Shown one piece after another: positions 54,014 to 61,783 of a DNA stretch of 64,000 bases. The translations under genes were made by a program, and so were the position numbers. The stretch is from positions 1 to 64,000 of the forward strand of contig SFGZ01000002.1 in the NCBI GenBank assembly GCA_004557505.1, written 5' to 3'. The stretch comes from Coriobacteriaceae bacterium. GTDB taxonomy: Bacteria; Actinomycetota; Coriobacteriia; Coriobacteriales; Atopobiaceae. A model generated the notes under the pieces. That model saw nothing but the letters and a program-made list of their open reading frames with translations, searched no databases and was not told the origin of the DNA. Each line of letters opens with the position of its first letter. The stretch's first letter is position 1.

Positions 54014-54640
54014 GTGGCACAGACGATTGTTTTCCTCCACGGCCTTGGCGAATCACCCACCGTATGGGGCGGCGTGACGAGCGCGCCAGAGCTAGCGAGC
54101 TACGAGTGTGTGACGCCAGCACTTTTTACTCCTGAGTTATTAACTGATGGTTGGTCGCTTGATACGGCTACCGATCTGCTCGCTACCCAGATTGGCGAGC
54201 AGCGAGTGCATCTGGTGGGGCTTTCCCTCGGCGCGGTTGTGGCACTCAATCTCGCGATTTGCTACCCGCACCTGGTGGCGTCGCTGTTGCTTTCAGCTCC
54301 GCAAGCCAAACCACCAGTACTGCTCATGCGGGTGCAGAACCTGCTGATGCGCCTTTTGCCCGAGAAGGTGGTGTGCCCGCCAGAAGTGACCAAGAAACAA
54401 CTACTCGCGGTTATGGAGTCCTTGAGCAGCCTTGACCTCACACACGGGCTACCAACAGTGAACGTGCCAACCACCGTGGCCTGCGGGGCGAAAGATCGAG
54501 CAAACCTGAACGCAGCACAACACATTGCTGCAGCAATACCGACTGCCCGCTTCGAGATTGTTCCCAGCGCGAAGCATCAATGGCATGCACAAATGCCACA
54601 GCAATTCGCCCGGCACGTTGCCCGACACCTAACCGCCTAA
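54014..54640 (+). CDS. Alpha/beta hydrolase, prophage cargo on the opposite strand
   Basis: 208 residues. VFLHGLGESPTVWGG gives the oxyanion loop, LVGLSLGAVVALN the nucleophile elbow (GLSLG), and SAKHQWHAQ a late His; VACGAKDRAN holds a likely Asp. This is a compact esterase or acyltransferase-like enzyme without a signal peptide. GTG start. Its stop codon overlaps the stop of the convergent tail chaperone gene (TAA and TAG share bases 54638-54639), so it fits tightly into the phage map. Substrate unknown. Confidence 0.75.
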   Translation: MAQTIVFLHGLGESPTVWGGVTSAPELASYECVTPALFTPELLTDGWSLDTATDLLATQIGEQRVHLVGLSLGAVVALNLAICYPHLVASLLLSAPQAKPPVLLMRVQNLLMRLLPEKVVCPPEVTKKQLLAVMESLSSLDLTHGLPTVNVPTTVACGAKDRANLNAAQHIAAAIPTARFEIVPSAKHQWHAQMPQQFARHVARHLTA

Positions 54641-54837
54641 ATACCTACGGGGATCACGTCATCGATGCTCAGGTGACGGCGGGGTTTAGAGATGCCTTGC
54701 TCTTGCCGCCAGCACTCGATGAGGTCGAGGAGGTGGCCGAAGCGCAATAGACCCACCTCCTCCTGGGTGAGGTGGAGGTGGGCGAGCGCGATGTATTCGA
54801 GACGGGTGAATGCTGCCTCGTCCGACTCGCCACTCAC
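54637..54837 (-). CDS. Tail assembly chaperone, frameshift extension (gpT-like)
   Basis: 66 residues in the frame -1 relative to the preceding chaperone gene, entered either from the GTG at 54837 or, more likely, by ribosomal frameshifting at 54858-54864. The product would then be a fusion of about 199 residues. The segment MSGESDEAAFTRLEYIALAHLHLTQEEVG is a common gpT-like helix region. In lambda-type phages the G and GT proteins guide tape-measure folding during tail assembly. Confidence 0.75.
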   Translation of the reverse strand: MSGESDEAAFTRLEYIALAHLHLTQEEVGLLRFGHLLDLIECWRQEQGISKPRRHLSIDDVIPVGI

Positions 54838-55235
54838 TGCGCTGGTTTCGCGTCGGCTTTTGGGTCTGGCTCGGAAACAATCGCTCGGCGGGTTCCTTCC
54901 TCCAGCGCGGCAGTAATCGCAGACTTATAGCTAGTCAGGTCAGCGGGGACGGTGAGCAGCTCCACCACTTCGGTCGATAGTTCCTCACGCTTGTCATCAG
55001 GGTGCTGGAGGTTCCAAATAGCGACGTCTTGGTTAGCGAGCAGACATATCAGCCAGATGACTTCTTCAATGGCTTGTTCAAAGTTCTCTGACTTCATCAA
55101 CTTGTCACCCAAATGATCCAGCCCGCCGTAACGGCCAGCAATCTCACGGGTCGCTCTAGTAGTGAGGCGTAGCTGATAGTCCTGGTCGTTGATTGTGATC
55201 ACCGAGGCGGGCTTCTGATTCGTATTCTTGCTCAT
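54834..55235 (-). CDS. Tail assembly chaperone (gpG-like)
   Basis: 133 residues. INDQDYQLRLTTRATREIAGRYGG is typical of Gram-positive phage tail chaperones, followed by helices and a charged tail (EPDPKADAKPAQ) encoded over the slippery site. The ATG follows the major tail gene by two bases. It overlaps the gpT frame by four bases (the stop TGA is shared with GTGA). Confidence 0.8.
   Translation of the reverse strand: MSKNTNQKPASVITINDQDYQLRLTTRATREIAGRYGGLDHLGDKLMKSENFEQAIEEVIWLICLLANQDVAIWNLQHPDDKREELSTEVVELLTVPADLTSYKSAITAALEEGTRRAIVSEPDPKADAKPAQ
54858..54864 (-). other. Programmed -1 frameshift site CCCAAAA
   Basis: On the minus strand the chaperone frame reads gaC CCA AAA, a textbook X-XXY-YYZ slippery heptamer in the right phase. 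A slip of -1 continues as SRRETSAVSGESDE into the downstream frame with no stop. CCGAC just after it can pair with GTCGG about 30 bases on, a possible weak stimulator. Confidence 0.75.
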
Positions 55236-55237
55236 GG

Positions 55238-55825
55238 TTATGCTCCTGCCTGGGTAAAGCTAGGTTCGTACACGGTCGTGTACCAATTGCCGATGACCTC
55301 GCCGGTGGTGGTGGTTTCGTCGGCTTCTGCTTTCCACGGATGCTTGCCTGCCCCGTCTGGTTTGGTGCGGCGCAGGATCGTGCCCTCGATTTCTGGGGTG
55401 GAGAATTCAATCGAATCTCCCTTCGTCGTCAGACTCGTGGTCGGGACAGCGAACTTCACCCGATACAGCCAGAAATACCGGTACGTGCCATTCGCCTTGG
55501 CGGCACGGAACGCGATTGCTACACCTGCACCGCCGTCCTCGGTAGCGGACACGAGGACTTTGTTTCCGTCCACGCGTGCGCCGATCAGGTCGGCTGCCAC
55601 GTCGGCACCAATATCGTCCACGCCCAAAGTGATGGTGCCGGATTTAAACTCTTTCACAATCTCTGATGCCCCATCGTCGGCATACAAGATAGCCTCCGCG
55701 AGTTCTACCGAGAGTTCTGCGGAGATGGCTTTGGCGAGGGGTTTCGGGGTGTTGTAGGTCTCGTTACCTTGGTCGTCCTCGGTGAAGGTGGCGTAGTAGA
55801 GCTTGTCTAAACCAATCGTTGCCAT
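55238..55825 (-). CDS. Major tail protein
   Basis: 195 residues: MATIGLDKLYYATFTEDDQG, a pattern shared by phi13-type major tail proteins, then alternating beta strands (GTITLGVDDIGADVAADLIG; YRYFWLYRVKFAVPTTSLTTKG). It forms the tail tube. AAAGGAAAAG precedes ATG. It lies upstream of the chaperones; the reverse-strand glycosylase gene separates it from the tail completion gene. Confidence 0.88.
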   Translation of the reverse strand: MATIGLDKLYYATFTEDDQGNETYNTPKPLAKAISAELSVELAEAILYADDGASEIVKEFKSGTITLGVDDIGADVAADLIGARVDGNKVLVSATEDGGAGVAIAFRAAKANGTYRYFWLYRVKFAVPTTSLTTKGDSIEFSTPEIEGTILRRTKPDGAGKHPWKAEADETTTTGEVIGNWYTTVYEPSFTQAGA

Positions 55826-55893
55826 GATTCTTTTCCTTTCTGTTGGTGGCGGTGGTTTGAGAAAATGAAAACTGTGGAAGGCGGTGAAGCTTT

Positions 55894-56529
55894 ATGGTGA
55901 TGACGATGCGTGAGATTCTCGCGGCACTCAAGCGTGCGATCCCAGATGCTGGTGTGTGGTGGCCGGGCGATAGCCGCTTCGAGATCCTCGCTGGCGCGAT
56001 ATTGACGCAGAACACCACGTGGACGAGCGTGGAGAAAGCCCTCACCAACCTCAAAGACCTGAATCTGCTCAACCCCGCTGCGCTGCGGGAGGGCAACGAG
56101 AAGCTGGTGCAGGAAGCGATTCGTCCCTCAGGCTATTGGCGTGCCAAGACCCGTTATCTTGCCAATATCTCCAACTGGTTCACCACCAACGACCATCTAG
56201 CCCCGGACTTGAGCGATGCTGAGTTGCGCTGGTCGTTGCTTGAGGTTCGTGGGGTTGGTGAAGAAACCGCTGACGATATTCTGCTGTACGCCTATAACCG
56301 TGGCGTCTTCATCTATGACGCCTACGGTCGCAGACTTTTGAACGCTGCCGGATGGGGCGAATACCCAACATATAAGGCAGCGCGACTGGCGTGCGATGAC
56401 GCGATTCGCACCGAGGAACTGACGGTTAGTGAATACGGGCTGTTGCATGGGTTGATTGTGCAGGCAGGGAAAAACGCGCGGGCGGCTGGCGGCTGGGACA
56501 TCTACTGGCCGATGGTGACCAGTTCATAG
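55894..56529 (+). CDS. HhH-GPD DNA glycosylase (endonuclease III superfamily), prophage cargo on the opposite strand
   Basis: 211 residues. The helix-hairpin-helix is LLEVRGVGEETADDILLYAY, followed by the catalytic-type Asp in VFIYDAYGRRL. The Lys of true endonuclease III (GVGRKTA) is replaced by Glu, so it should be a monofunctional glycosylase, and the C-terminal four-cysteine iron-sulfur cluster is absent. This resembles MagIII-type 3-methyladenine glycosylases. FEILAGAILTQNTTWTSVEKAL at the N-terminus is family-typical. It overlaps the convergent tail gene by 28 bases. It may repair or recognise modified DNA during phage growth. Confidence 0.8.
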   Translation: MVMTMREILAALKRAIPDAGVWWPGDSRFEILAGAILTQNTTWTSVEKALTNLKDLNLLNPAALREGNEKLVQEAIRPSGYWRAKTRYLANISNWFTTNDHLAPDLSDAELRWSLLEVRGVGEETADDILLYAYNRGVFIYDAYGRRLLNAAGWGEYPTYKAARLACDDAIRTEELTVSEYGLLHGLIVQAGKNARAAGGWDIYWPMVTSS

Positions 56530-56852
56530 GTGGCAAGGTCGATTGCCCAGTGGTGGTAGCCGGTATCGTCCTCATGACCCACATACCTACGAGCTGTGAC
56601 CGTCAATCCCGCATCGATGCAGGCGTCGGTGAGGCGTTTTGCGATGGTGCGATAGTTGATTTTACAGAACAGGGAGAGCCGGACTTCTTCCACGTCGATG
56701 CCGGGCTTGTTATCCCGGTACAGGCGGAAAACCTCATCCAAGGGTGTGAGCACGGCGTAGGTATCGGGTGCTGGGGATTTGGTGTAGGCCGCTGTTGCCA
56801 CAGGTAGGTTAAGGTCGTGGCAGATGGCGGTGAGTTTGGCGAGCAGGCTCAT
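56502..56852 (-). CDS. Tail completion / head-tail joining protein
   Basis: 116 residues beginning MSLLAKLTAICHDLNLPVATAAY, with a central RLSLFCKINYRTIAKRLTDACIDAGL. Size, order (between the gp10-like and major tail genes) and alpha/beta pattern fit tail terminator proteins (gpU or DUF3168-like). It overlaps the next gene by four bases and the reverse-strand glycosylase by 28. Confidence 0.65.
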   Translation of the reverse strand: MSLLAKLTAICHDLNLPVATAAYTKSPAPDTYAVLTPLDEVFRLYRDNKPGIDVEEVRLSLFCKINYRTIAKRLTDACIDAGLTVTARRYVGHEDDTGYHHWAIDLATYELVTIGQ

Positions 56853-57283
56853 GTGCCACCACCTATAGCTGCTTCGAGTTTGGCTTTCATCGCCTCCACC
56901 ACACCGGTTTTGGTGGCGTTCCTGGTCTTGTTCAAAAACGGGTGCGCCCTGCGGTTGGAGCTGCCGTATTCGAGAATCACCGCAAGCAAAGCATTAGGGC
57001 GACCGTCGGTGCGGTTTTCAGCGAAGCCGACTTTAATGTTGTGGTTCCCGTTCCCATCGGTTTTCACTGGCGAGATACCAAGCGCACTAACGAGCTGGCC
57101 GGTGGAACGGGAAGTGTCTTCACCGCGTCCGATGGATGCTTGCAGGTTGGAGCGCATGACCGGCTCCACAATCTCGGCTCCGGCTTTCAAAACGTCATCG
57201 GCTAGCTCATCGGTTTGCCTGGAGAGCTTCTCGATCTGCCGTAGAGTCGCTTCTGGCATGGTGATCGTTGTTCGAGCCATCAT
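56849..57283 (-). CDS. HK97 gp10-like head-tail protein
   Basis: 144 residues: helical N-terminus (TMPEATLRQIEKLSRQTDELADDVLKAG), then VEPVMRSNL and the strand-rich GNGNHNIKVGFAE...NALLAVILEYGSSNRRAHPFL, the conserved core of the gp10/neck family. It joins head completion proteins to the tail. Four-base overlaps on both sides. Confidence 0.85.
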   Translation of the reverse strand: MMARTTITMPEATLRQIEKLSRQTDELADDVLKAGAEIVEPVMRSNLQASIGRGEDTSRSTGQLVSALGISPVKTDGNGNHNIKVGFAENRTDGRPNALLAVILEYGSSNRRAHPFLNKTRNATKTGVVEAMKAKLEAAIGGGT

Positions 57284-57621
57284 ACGCTCCCTTCAGCATG
57301 GATATTGGTGGCGAGGATTTCGAGATACCTGCCCCGCCCACGCACGTCCTCTACCGAGTCGATCTCGAAGCGTTCATCATCGGCGGTTTCAATCAGCATT
57401 GCCTCAGTGATATCCACGCCGGGCAGGACTCGGATGCGGAATAGGTCGGTGGCGCGCGTGTATGCGGCGCGGTTCGCCCACGCGCTACTGCCGTGCCGTC
57501 CTTCACGAAACGCCCGCACCGAGGCCACCAGCTTCAGTTCCTTGGATTGGAAGCCCTCGTCATCAGTAGTGACGGTGGGCTTGAGGATTGTGATGGTCTG
57601 GTTCATTTTTCCAAACGACAT
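57280..57621 (-). CDS. Head-tail adaptor (head closure) protein
   Basis: 113 residues, MSFGKMNQTITILKPTVTTDDEGFQ, a small beta-barrel opening typical of SPP1 gp16-like head closure proteins; RVLPGVDITEAMLIETADDERFEIDSVEDV follows. It closes the portal channel after packaging. Confidence 0.82.
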   Translation of the reverse strand: MSFGKMNQTITILKPTVTTDDEGFQSKELKLVASVRAFREGRHGSSAWANRAAYTRATDLFRIRVLPGVDITEAMLIETADDERFEIDSVEDVRGRGRYLEILATNIHAEGSV

Positions 57622-57636
57622 CAGCGCCTCCTGTTC

Positions 57637-57957
57637 CTAGATTTTCCATTCGCGGCCGAGAATGAGCAGCCGGTTGACCGCATCCCACACGGCCCCAGCG
57701 GCTCCGGGGTTGTCGCCCCAGAAGCCTGCGGTAGAACCATCCCTGGATTCATAAAAATGGCTGGCGAGCATGATGATGGCCTGCCTGGTGGCAGGGCTCA
57801 TCTCACTGGTCTGGTAGTGGCTGGGTGGGAGGTGTTGATAGTCCTCGGCATACCCGACCGCGTTGCCAATCAGGGCGAGCAGTAGCTGGTCGTCGTGGTT
57901 GTGCTCGAGTATCAGGTTTGCTTTCACGGCGCTCAAGAGTTCTTGCATGCTAGTCAT
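57637..57957 (-). CDS. Head-tail connector, gp6-like DNA packaging protein
   Basis: 106 residues, all helical. ILEHNHDDQLLLALIGNAVGYAEDYQ and ATRQAIIMLASHFYESRDG match the HK97 gp6 connector family, which forms a ring under the portal. It is placed directly after the capsid gene as in most HK97-type phages. Confidence 0.85.
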   Translation of the reverse strand: MTSMQELLSAVKANLILEHNHDDQLLLALIGNAVGYAEDYQHLPPSHYQTSEMSPATRQAIIMLASHFYESRDGSTAGFWGDNPGAAGAVWDAVNRLLILGREWKI

Positions 57958-57997
57958 CTATCGACACCTCCCATCCATTCCTTCAACTCATCTAGAA

Positions 57998-59209
57998 TCA
58001 GGCACCGGTTGTGGTGGTTTTCTGGGTGATGACTTTCACGGCCTCGGGGATAATCAGTTTGCCGTCTACTCGCTGGCTCGCGAGGAATGCTACCTGCCCG
58101 GTGGTAGCAAACAGCTCGTTGAGCCGCTTAAAGGCTCGGCCTTGACGATCCGCGATCCAGTAGAAGGACAAGTCTCCGAAGGCAATACCGCGTGTTCCGC
58201 CTTTGAGTTCGGGTGCGAACTGGCTGGTGTAGACCGGCCGGTTCAAGATCGTATCCGGAGTGCCAGCCGTGAGTGCTGGTTGCCACAGGTATTGGCCGTT
58301 GTTGTCTTTGAGCTTGCGAATCACTTTCACGGTCGAATCATTCATGATCCACACGGCGTTCTTGCGATACGGGGAGCGTAGAGAATAGTGCAGGTCGATG
58401 AGTTCATCAGCGCTCACTGTGGTGGCAGCAGAGGCTTTGAGGCCTTCTTCGGCGGTGGTGAAGATCCCTGTGGGCTTATTCGTCCCATCACCCGTGAGGA
58501 AGGCTTCTTCCTCAGCGGCACCAATCCTGCGCCCAAACTCGCCCGAGAGGTAACTTTCGATATCGAAAGCGGAGTCGTTCAAGAGTTCCTCTGAGATTTT
58601 GAGGAAGGTGCCGAGCTTGAAAGACCCTAGGGTCATCTGGTCGAAGACTTCGTCGGACTCGCTATAGGCTTTGCCTTCCTCCAACCAGGAAGCAATCCCA
58701 TGCGTGGCGACGACTGGGATCTTGCGATCACCCGAGCTGGTTTGGATCACGTTCGCCAGGGTGCGCACGAAGTTTTCTTCCTCGAGTGCGGCGACGACGT
58801 GGGTTTCGAATTCGTCTGGCACCAGGTAGCCGCCCTCGGTATCGACACCTTCGGACAGGGCGTTGCGGATCTCGTACGGATTCGAGTGCATTCGCATCGC
58901 ATCCCAAAACGCTTTGCGGTACTCAGCAGACGCACGCCCTGGCTTCTCGTCAGTAGCGGGTGTGTTCGCGCCGGGCATGACGGTGAGCGGTTTGGACGTA
59001 GCTTTGGCCATTTCCTTATCGATGGCTTCTGCTTTTTCCATGCGGGTGATAGCAGAAGCGAGGGCGTCCATGTCGTCCATCATCGCGCTGTAGGTGGCGT
59101 CGTCCTCGGCAGACAATCGTCCGTCGTCTCCTTGGTGGGTGTCGAGGAAATCCTTGGTTTTCTCCCACAGGTCGGCACGTTTGGTGCGTAGTTCATTCAT
59201 CGTGGTCAT
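57998..59209 (-). CDS. Major capsid protein, HK97 fold
   Basis: 403 residues. The N-terminal 100 residues are a coiled-coil scaffold (delta) domain (LRTKRADLWEKTKDFLDTH). The HK97 fold follows, with EGVDTEGGYLVPDEFETHVV, KISEELLNDSAFDIESYLSG and AFLTGDGTNKPTGIF. The protease encoded upstream would remove the N-terminal part during maturation. GGAGAAAC lies upstream of ATG. Confidence 0.95.
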   Translation of the reverse strand: MTTMNELRTKRADLWEKTKDFLDTHQGDDGRLSAEDDATYSAMMDDMDALASAITRMEKAEAIDKEMAKATSKPLTVMPGANTPATDEKPGRASAEYRKAFWDAMRMHSNPYEIRNALSEGVDTEGGYLVPDEFETHVVAALEEENFVRTLANVIQTSSGDRKIPVVATHGIASWLEEGKAYSESDEVFDQMTLGSFKLGTFLKISEELLNDSAFDIESYLSGEFGRRIGAAEEEAFLTGDGTNKPTGIFTTAEEGLKASAATTVSADELIDLHYSLRSPYRKNAVWIMNDSTVKVIRKLKDNNGQYLWQPALTAGTPDTILNRPVYTSQFAPELKGGTRGIAFGDLSFYWIADRQGRAFKRLNELFATTGQVAFLASQRVDGKLIIPEAVKVITQKTTTTGA

Positions 59210-59239
59210 CAGTTGTTTCTCCTTCTATCTAGATAGTTG

Positions 59240-60046
59240 TTATGACCGGTCAGGGGTGCGCTGCCCAAGAGCCATATAGGCCTCAGATAGCAACCGGCCC
59301 CGAGCACTCGTTTGCTCAGGGCCAGCACAATCAAGATTCGGATTGGGTTCGGTGATGTCCACTAGGGGTGGCTGCACCACGCGCGGCGGTGGTGCGGTGG
59401 GCTGGTAGTGGTTCACAATGCGTTTTTCCAGAGCGCGGCGGTCGAACACCACCGGCTCCACGTTCGTCTCGCCGCCTTGCAGCGGTGGGTCAATCTCATC
59501 GGCGAAACCCATGGTGAGCGCGGCTCTGGAGTCCATCCAGGTTTCGGCATCCATGAGCTTGGCCAGCTTCGCCCGGCTCATCCCTGTTTTTGCTTGGTAG
59601 GCATTAATAATGGATTCCTTCACCGAGCCGAGCATCTCAATCGCCCGACCCAGTTCCTCACTATCGCCCATGGCCATAGTGGCCGGGTTGTGAATCATCA
59701 GCATCGACACCGGCGACATAATCACGGTTTTGCCTGCCATAGCAATCACGCTCGCCGCCGAAGCAGCCAGCCCGTCGATACGGACGGTGACAGTGCCCGG
59801 GTAATCGGTGAGCAGGTTATAGATTTGCGCTGCAGCAACCACATCACCACCAGGGCTATTAATCCACACCGTAATATCGCCACTATCAGCATTGAGTTCC
59901 TCGGCGAACAAAGCTGGAGTGATGTCATCATCAAACCAGGTTTCCTCAGCAATCACCCCATCCAAATGCAAAACCCTAACATCAGGCGCATCAGGGTTAC
60001 TTACTTGGTCTGTTGGGGGTTTGCTCCAGTTCCAAAAACGCTTCAT
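59240..60046 (-). CDS. ClpP-like prohead protease
   Basis: 268 residues. WINSPGGDVVAAAQIYN binds substrate, GLAASAASVIA holds the catalytic Ser96, MLMIHNPAT the His (about residue 119), and an Asp follows near AETWMDSR. The C-terminal 70 residues are Pro-rich. It processes capsid and scaffold within the prohead. It overlaps the portal gene by four bases. Confidence 0.93.
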   Translation of the reverse strand: MKRFWNWSKPPTDQVSNPDAPDVRVLHLDGVIAEETWFDDDITPALFAEELNADSGDITVWINSPGGDVVAAAQIYNLLTDYPGTVTVRIDGLAASAASVIAMAGKTVIMSPVSMLMIHNPATMAMGDSEELGRAIEMLGSVKESIINAYQAKTGMSRAKLAKLMDAETWMDSRAALTMGFADEIDPPLQGGETNVEPVVFDRRALEKRIVNHYQPTAPPPRVVQPPLVDITEPNPNLDCAGPEQTSARGRLLSEAYMALGQRTPDRS

Positions 60047-61389
60047 CTCTTCCTCCTACGATTCATAGATTCATCTGCTTGTTGCTGTTCGTCGGGTGGC
60101 GGCTCCGGCTTAGGCTGTTCCGGCTCAGGCTGTTCTGGCTCTGTTTGCTGGTCGGCTTGTTGCTTGTTGGCGTAGACTCCAGCCAAGCCGAGTGGGAGCA
60201 TATTGCCATTCACCAAATACAAATCCCCACCCTGATCCTCAGGAATCAAATCCAGATTCTCGAGTGCTCTAATGTCGTTGGCGCTCATCCACCCGTTCTG
60301 CCGAGCCGTGGCATACCCATTCATCCGAGACACATAATCGCCGCGCAGGAGGCCTTCGAGGTTGAATTTCACGAACACGCGCGGCTTCTCATCAGAGCTG
60401 AGCAGTGTCTTGGTGATGGCTTGTTCCCAGCGGATCACCCACGGCTCGAGGGTATATTTCACAAACTCTAAGCTCTGCTGCTCAATATTGCTAAAAGAGC
60501 TTTTCTCTAAATCGCCGACCATGTGCGGCGGGATACGGAAAATCCTCGCGATCTCGTTGATCTGAAACTTCCGTGTCTCGAGAAACTGTGCCTGCTCAGG
60601 GCTAATCCCGATCGGGGTGTATGTCATGCCCTCCTCAAGCACCGCAATCTTATTGCTGTTCCTAGCTCCACCGAAGGTCTGCTGCCAGGATTCGCGCACA
60701 CGGGCCGGGTCTTTGATTGTGCCTGGATGCTCCAACACGCCGCCAGGGGCCGCGCCATTAGCGAAAAAGCTCGCACCGTATTCCTCGGTCGCGATCGCTA
60801 ATCCGATAGCGTTTTTCGCCATCGCAATCGGGCTATAGCCCACCAAACCATCAAAACCCAGCCCAGGAATATGCAACACATCAGCAGCAGTAAGCGTGAC
60901 TTTGCGTGGCTGATCTTGATCTGGCTCATCGCCCGTGCGCGTATAGACGTACTCAAGCTCGCCATGCTTGTTCCTGCCAACCTCAATATGGTTGGGCATC
61001 AGCGGATACAAGCCGAGCACCTCGCCCTTACCATTCCTAATGACTTGGGCGTAGGCGTTACCCCACAGCAGCAGATGCGTCATCAAAGTTTCCCGGAAAA
61101 CAAATGAGGTCATTTCTGGATTCGGCTCATCATGCAGCAGCACGTAGAGTGGATGATCCAACGCCTTCACCCGCGAAGCATTCTCCGCATAGCGGTACAC
61201 GTGTAGCGGCAAACCAGCTATAGCCTCGCTCAGGATTCGCACACACGCATACACGGCAGTCATCTGCATCGCGCTGCGTTCCGTCACCGGCTTACCCGCG
61301 CTCGTGGGGCCGAAAAAGAAACTGTACCCGCCGTTTGTGAGAGCTTTATTCTCTGCGGGGCGTTTCTTGAAAAGCTCGATAAGGCCCAT
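60043..61389 (-). CDS. Portal protein, HK97 family
   Basis: 448 residues. AMQMTAVYACVRILSEAIAGLPLHVYR and HPLYVLLHDEPNPEMTSF are HK97 portal signatures; GYSPIAMAKNAIGLAIATEEY and EIARIFRIPPHMVGDLEKSSFSN follow. A Gln/Pro/Glu-rich tail ends in MNRRRKR. It forms the DNA entry ring. Confidence 0.95.
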   Translation of the reverse strand: MGLIELFKKRPAENKALTNGGYSFFFGPTSAGKPVTERSAMQMTAVYACVRILSEAIAGLPLHVYRYAENASRVKALDHPLYVLLHDEPNPEMTSFVFRETLMTHLLLWGNAYAQVIRNGKGEVLGLYPLMPNHIEVGRNKHGELEYVYTRTGDEPDQDQPRKVTLTAADVLHIPGLGFDGLVGYSPIAMAKNAIGLAIATEEYGASFFANGAAPGGVLEHPGTIKDPARVRESWQQTFGGARNSNKIAVLEEGMTYTPIGISPEQAQFLETRKFQINEIARIFRIPPHMVGDLEKSSFSNIEQQSLEFVKYTLEPWVIRWEQAITKTLLSSDEKPRVFVKFNLEGLLRGDYVSRMNGYATARQNGWMSANDIRALENLDLIPEDQGGDLYLVNGNMLPLGLAGVYANKQQADQQTEPEQPEPEQPKPEPPPDEQQQADESMNRRRKR

Positions 61390-61423
61390 AAGTATTCACT
61401 CTTTCTATGTGACAATTGATGCC

Positions 61424-61783
61424 ATGAGATGGGCAGTAAAAACAACATGGATACGCATCGCGGCGCTTTTCGCTACCTATCTAGCGTTTCCAGCGATAAC
61501 GCTAGGCGTGATTCGTGTCTTGCAGGCGCAAAATGCAGGAATGCTCATGTTCATCTTGATGCTGTTCATTGCTCTACCGCTAGCGACTGTCGTTATAGCA
61601 GCGTGGGATGGGGTGAAAGAAGGATTCAGCTCTTTGTGGGTGCTAGCCCCAGTGATCTGCTTTCTGCTACCCATGTTCGTGTTTTTTAACGAAACCGCCC
61701 TCATATACGGCGCTAGCTACAGTGTGCTCGGCATGGCTGCTAACGCTATCGGAGCGCTTTTCCACCCACACCACACTAAATAA
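61424..61783 (+). CDS. Small membrane protein, prophage cargo on the opposite strand
   Basis: 119 residues with three or four membrane segments (WIRIAALFATYLAFPAITLG; MLMFILMLFIALPLATVVIAA; LAPVICFLLPMFVFF; ASYSVLGMAANAIGA) and a His-rich end. It lies between portal and terminase genes, against their direction; its stop overlaps the terminase stop by eight bases. The ribosome binding site is weak. The frame opens at 61304, but the part before 61424 is antisense to the portal start. No family recognised; a membrane-acting lysogenic function is possible. Confidence 0.6.
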   Translation: MRWAVKTTWIRIAALFATYLAFPAITLGVIRVLQAQNAGMLMFILMLFIALPLATVVIAAWDGVKEGFSSLWVLAPVICFLLPMFVFFNETALIYGASYSVLGMAANAIGALFHPHHTK

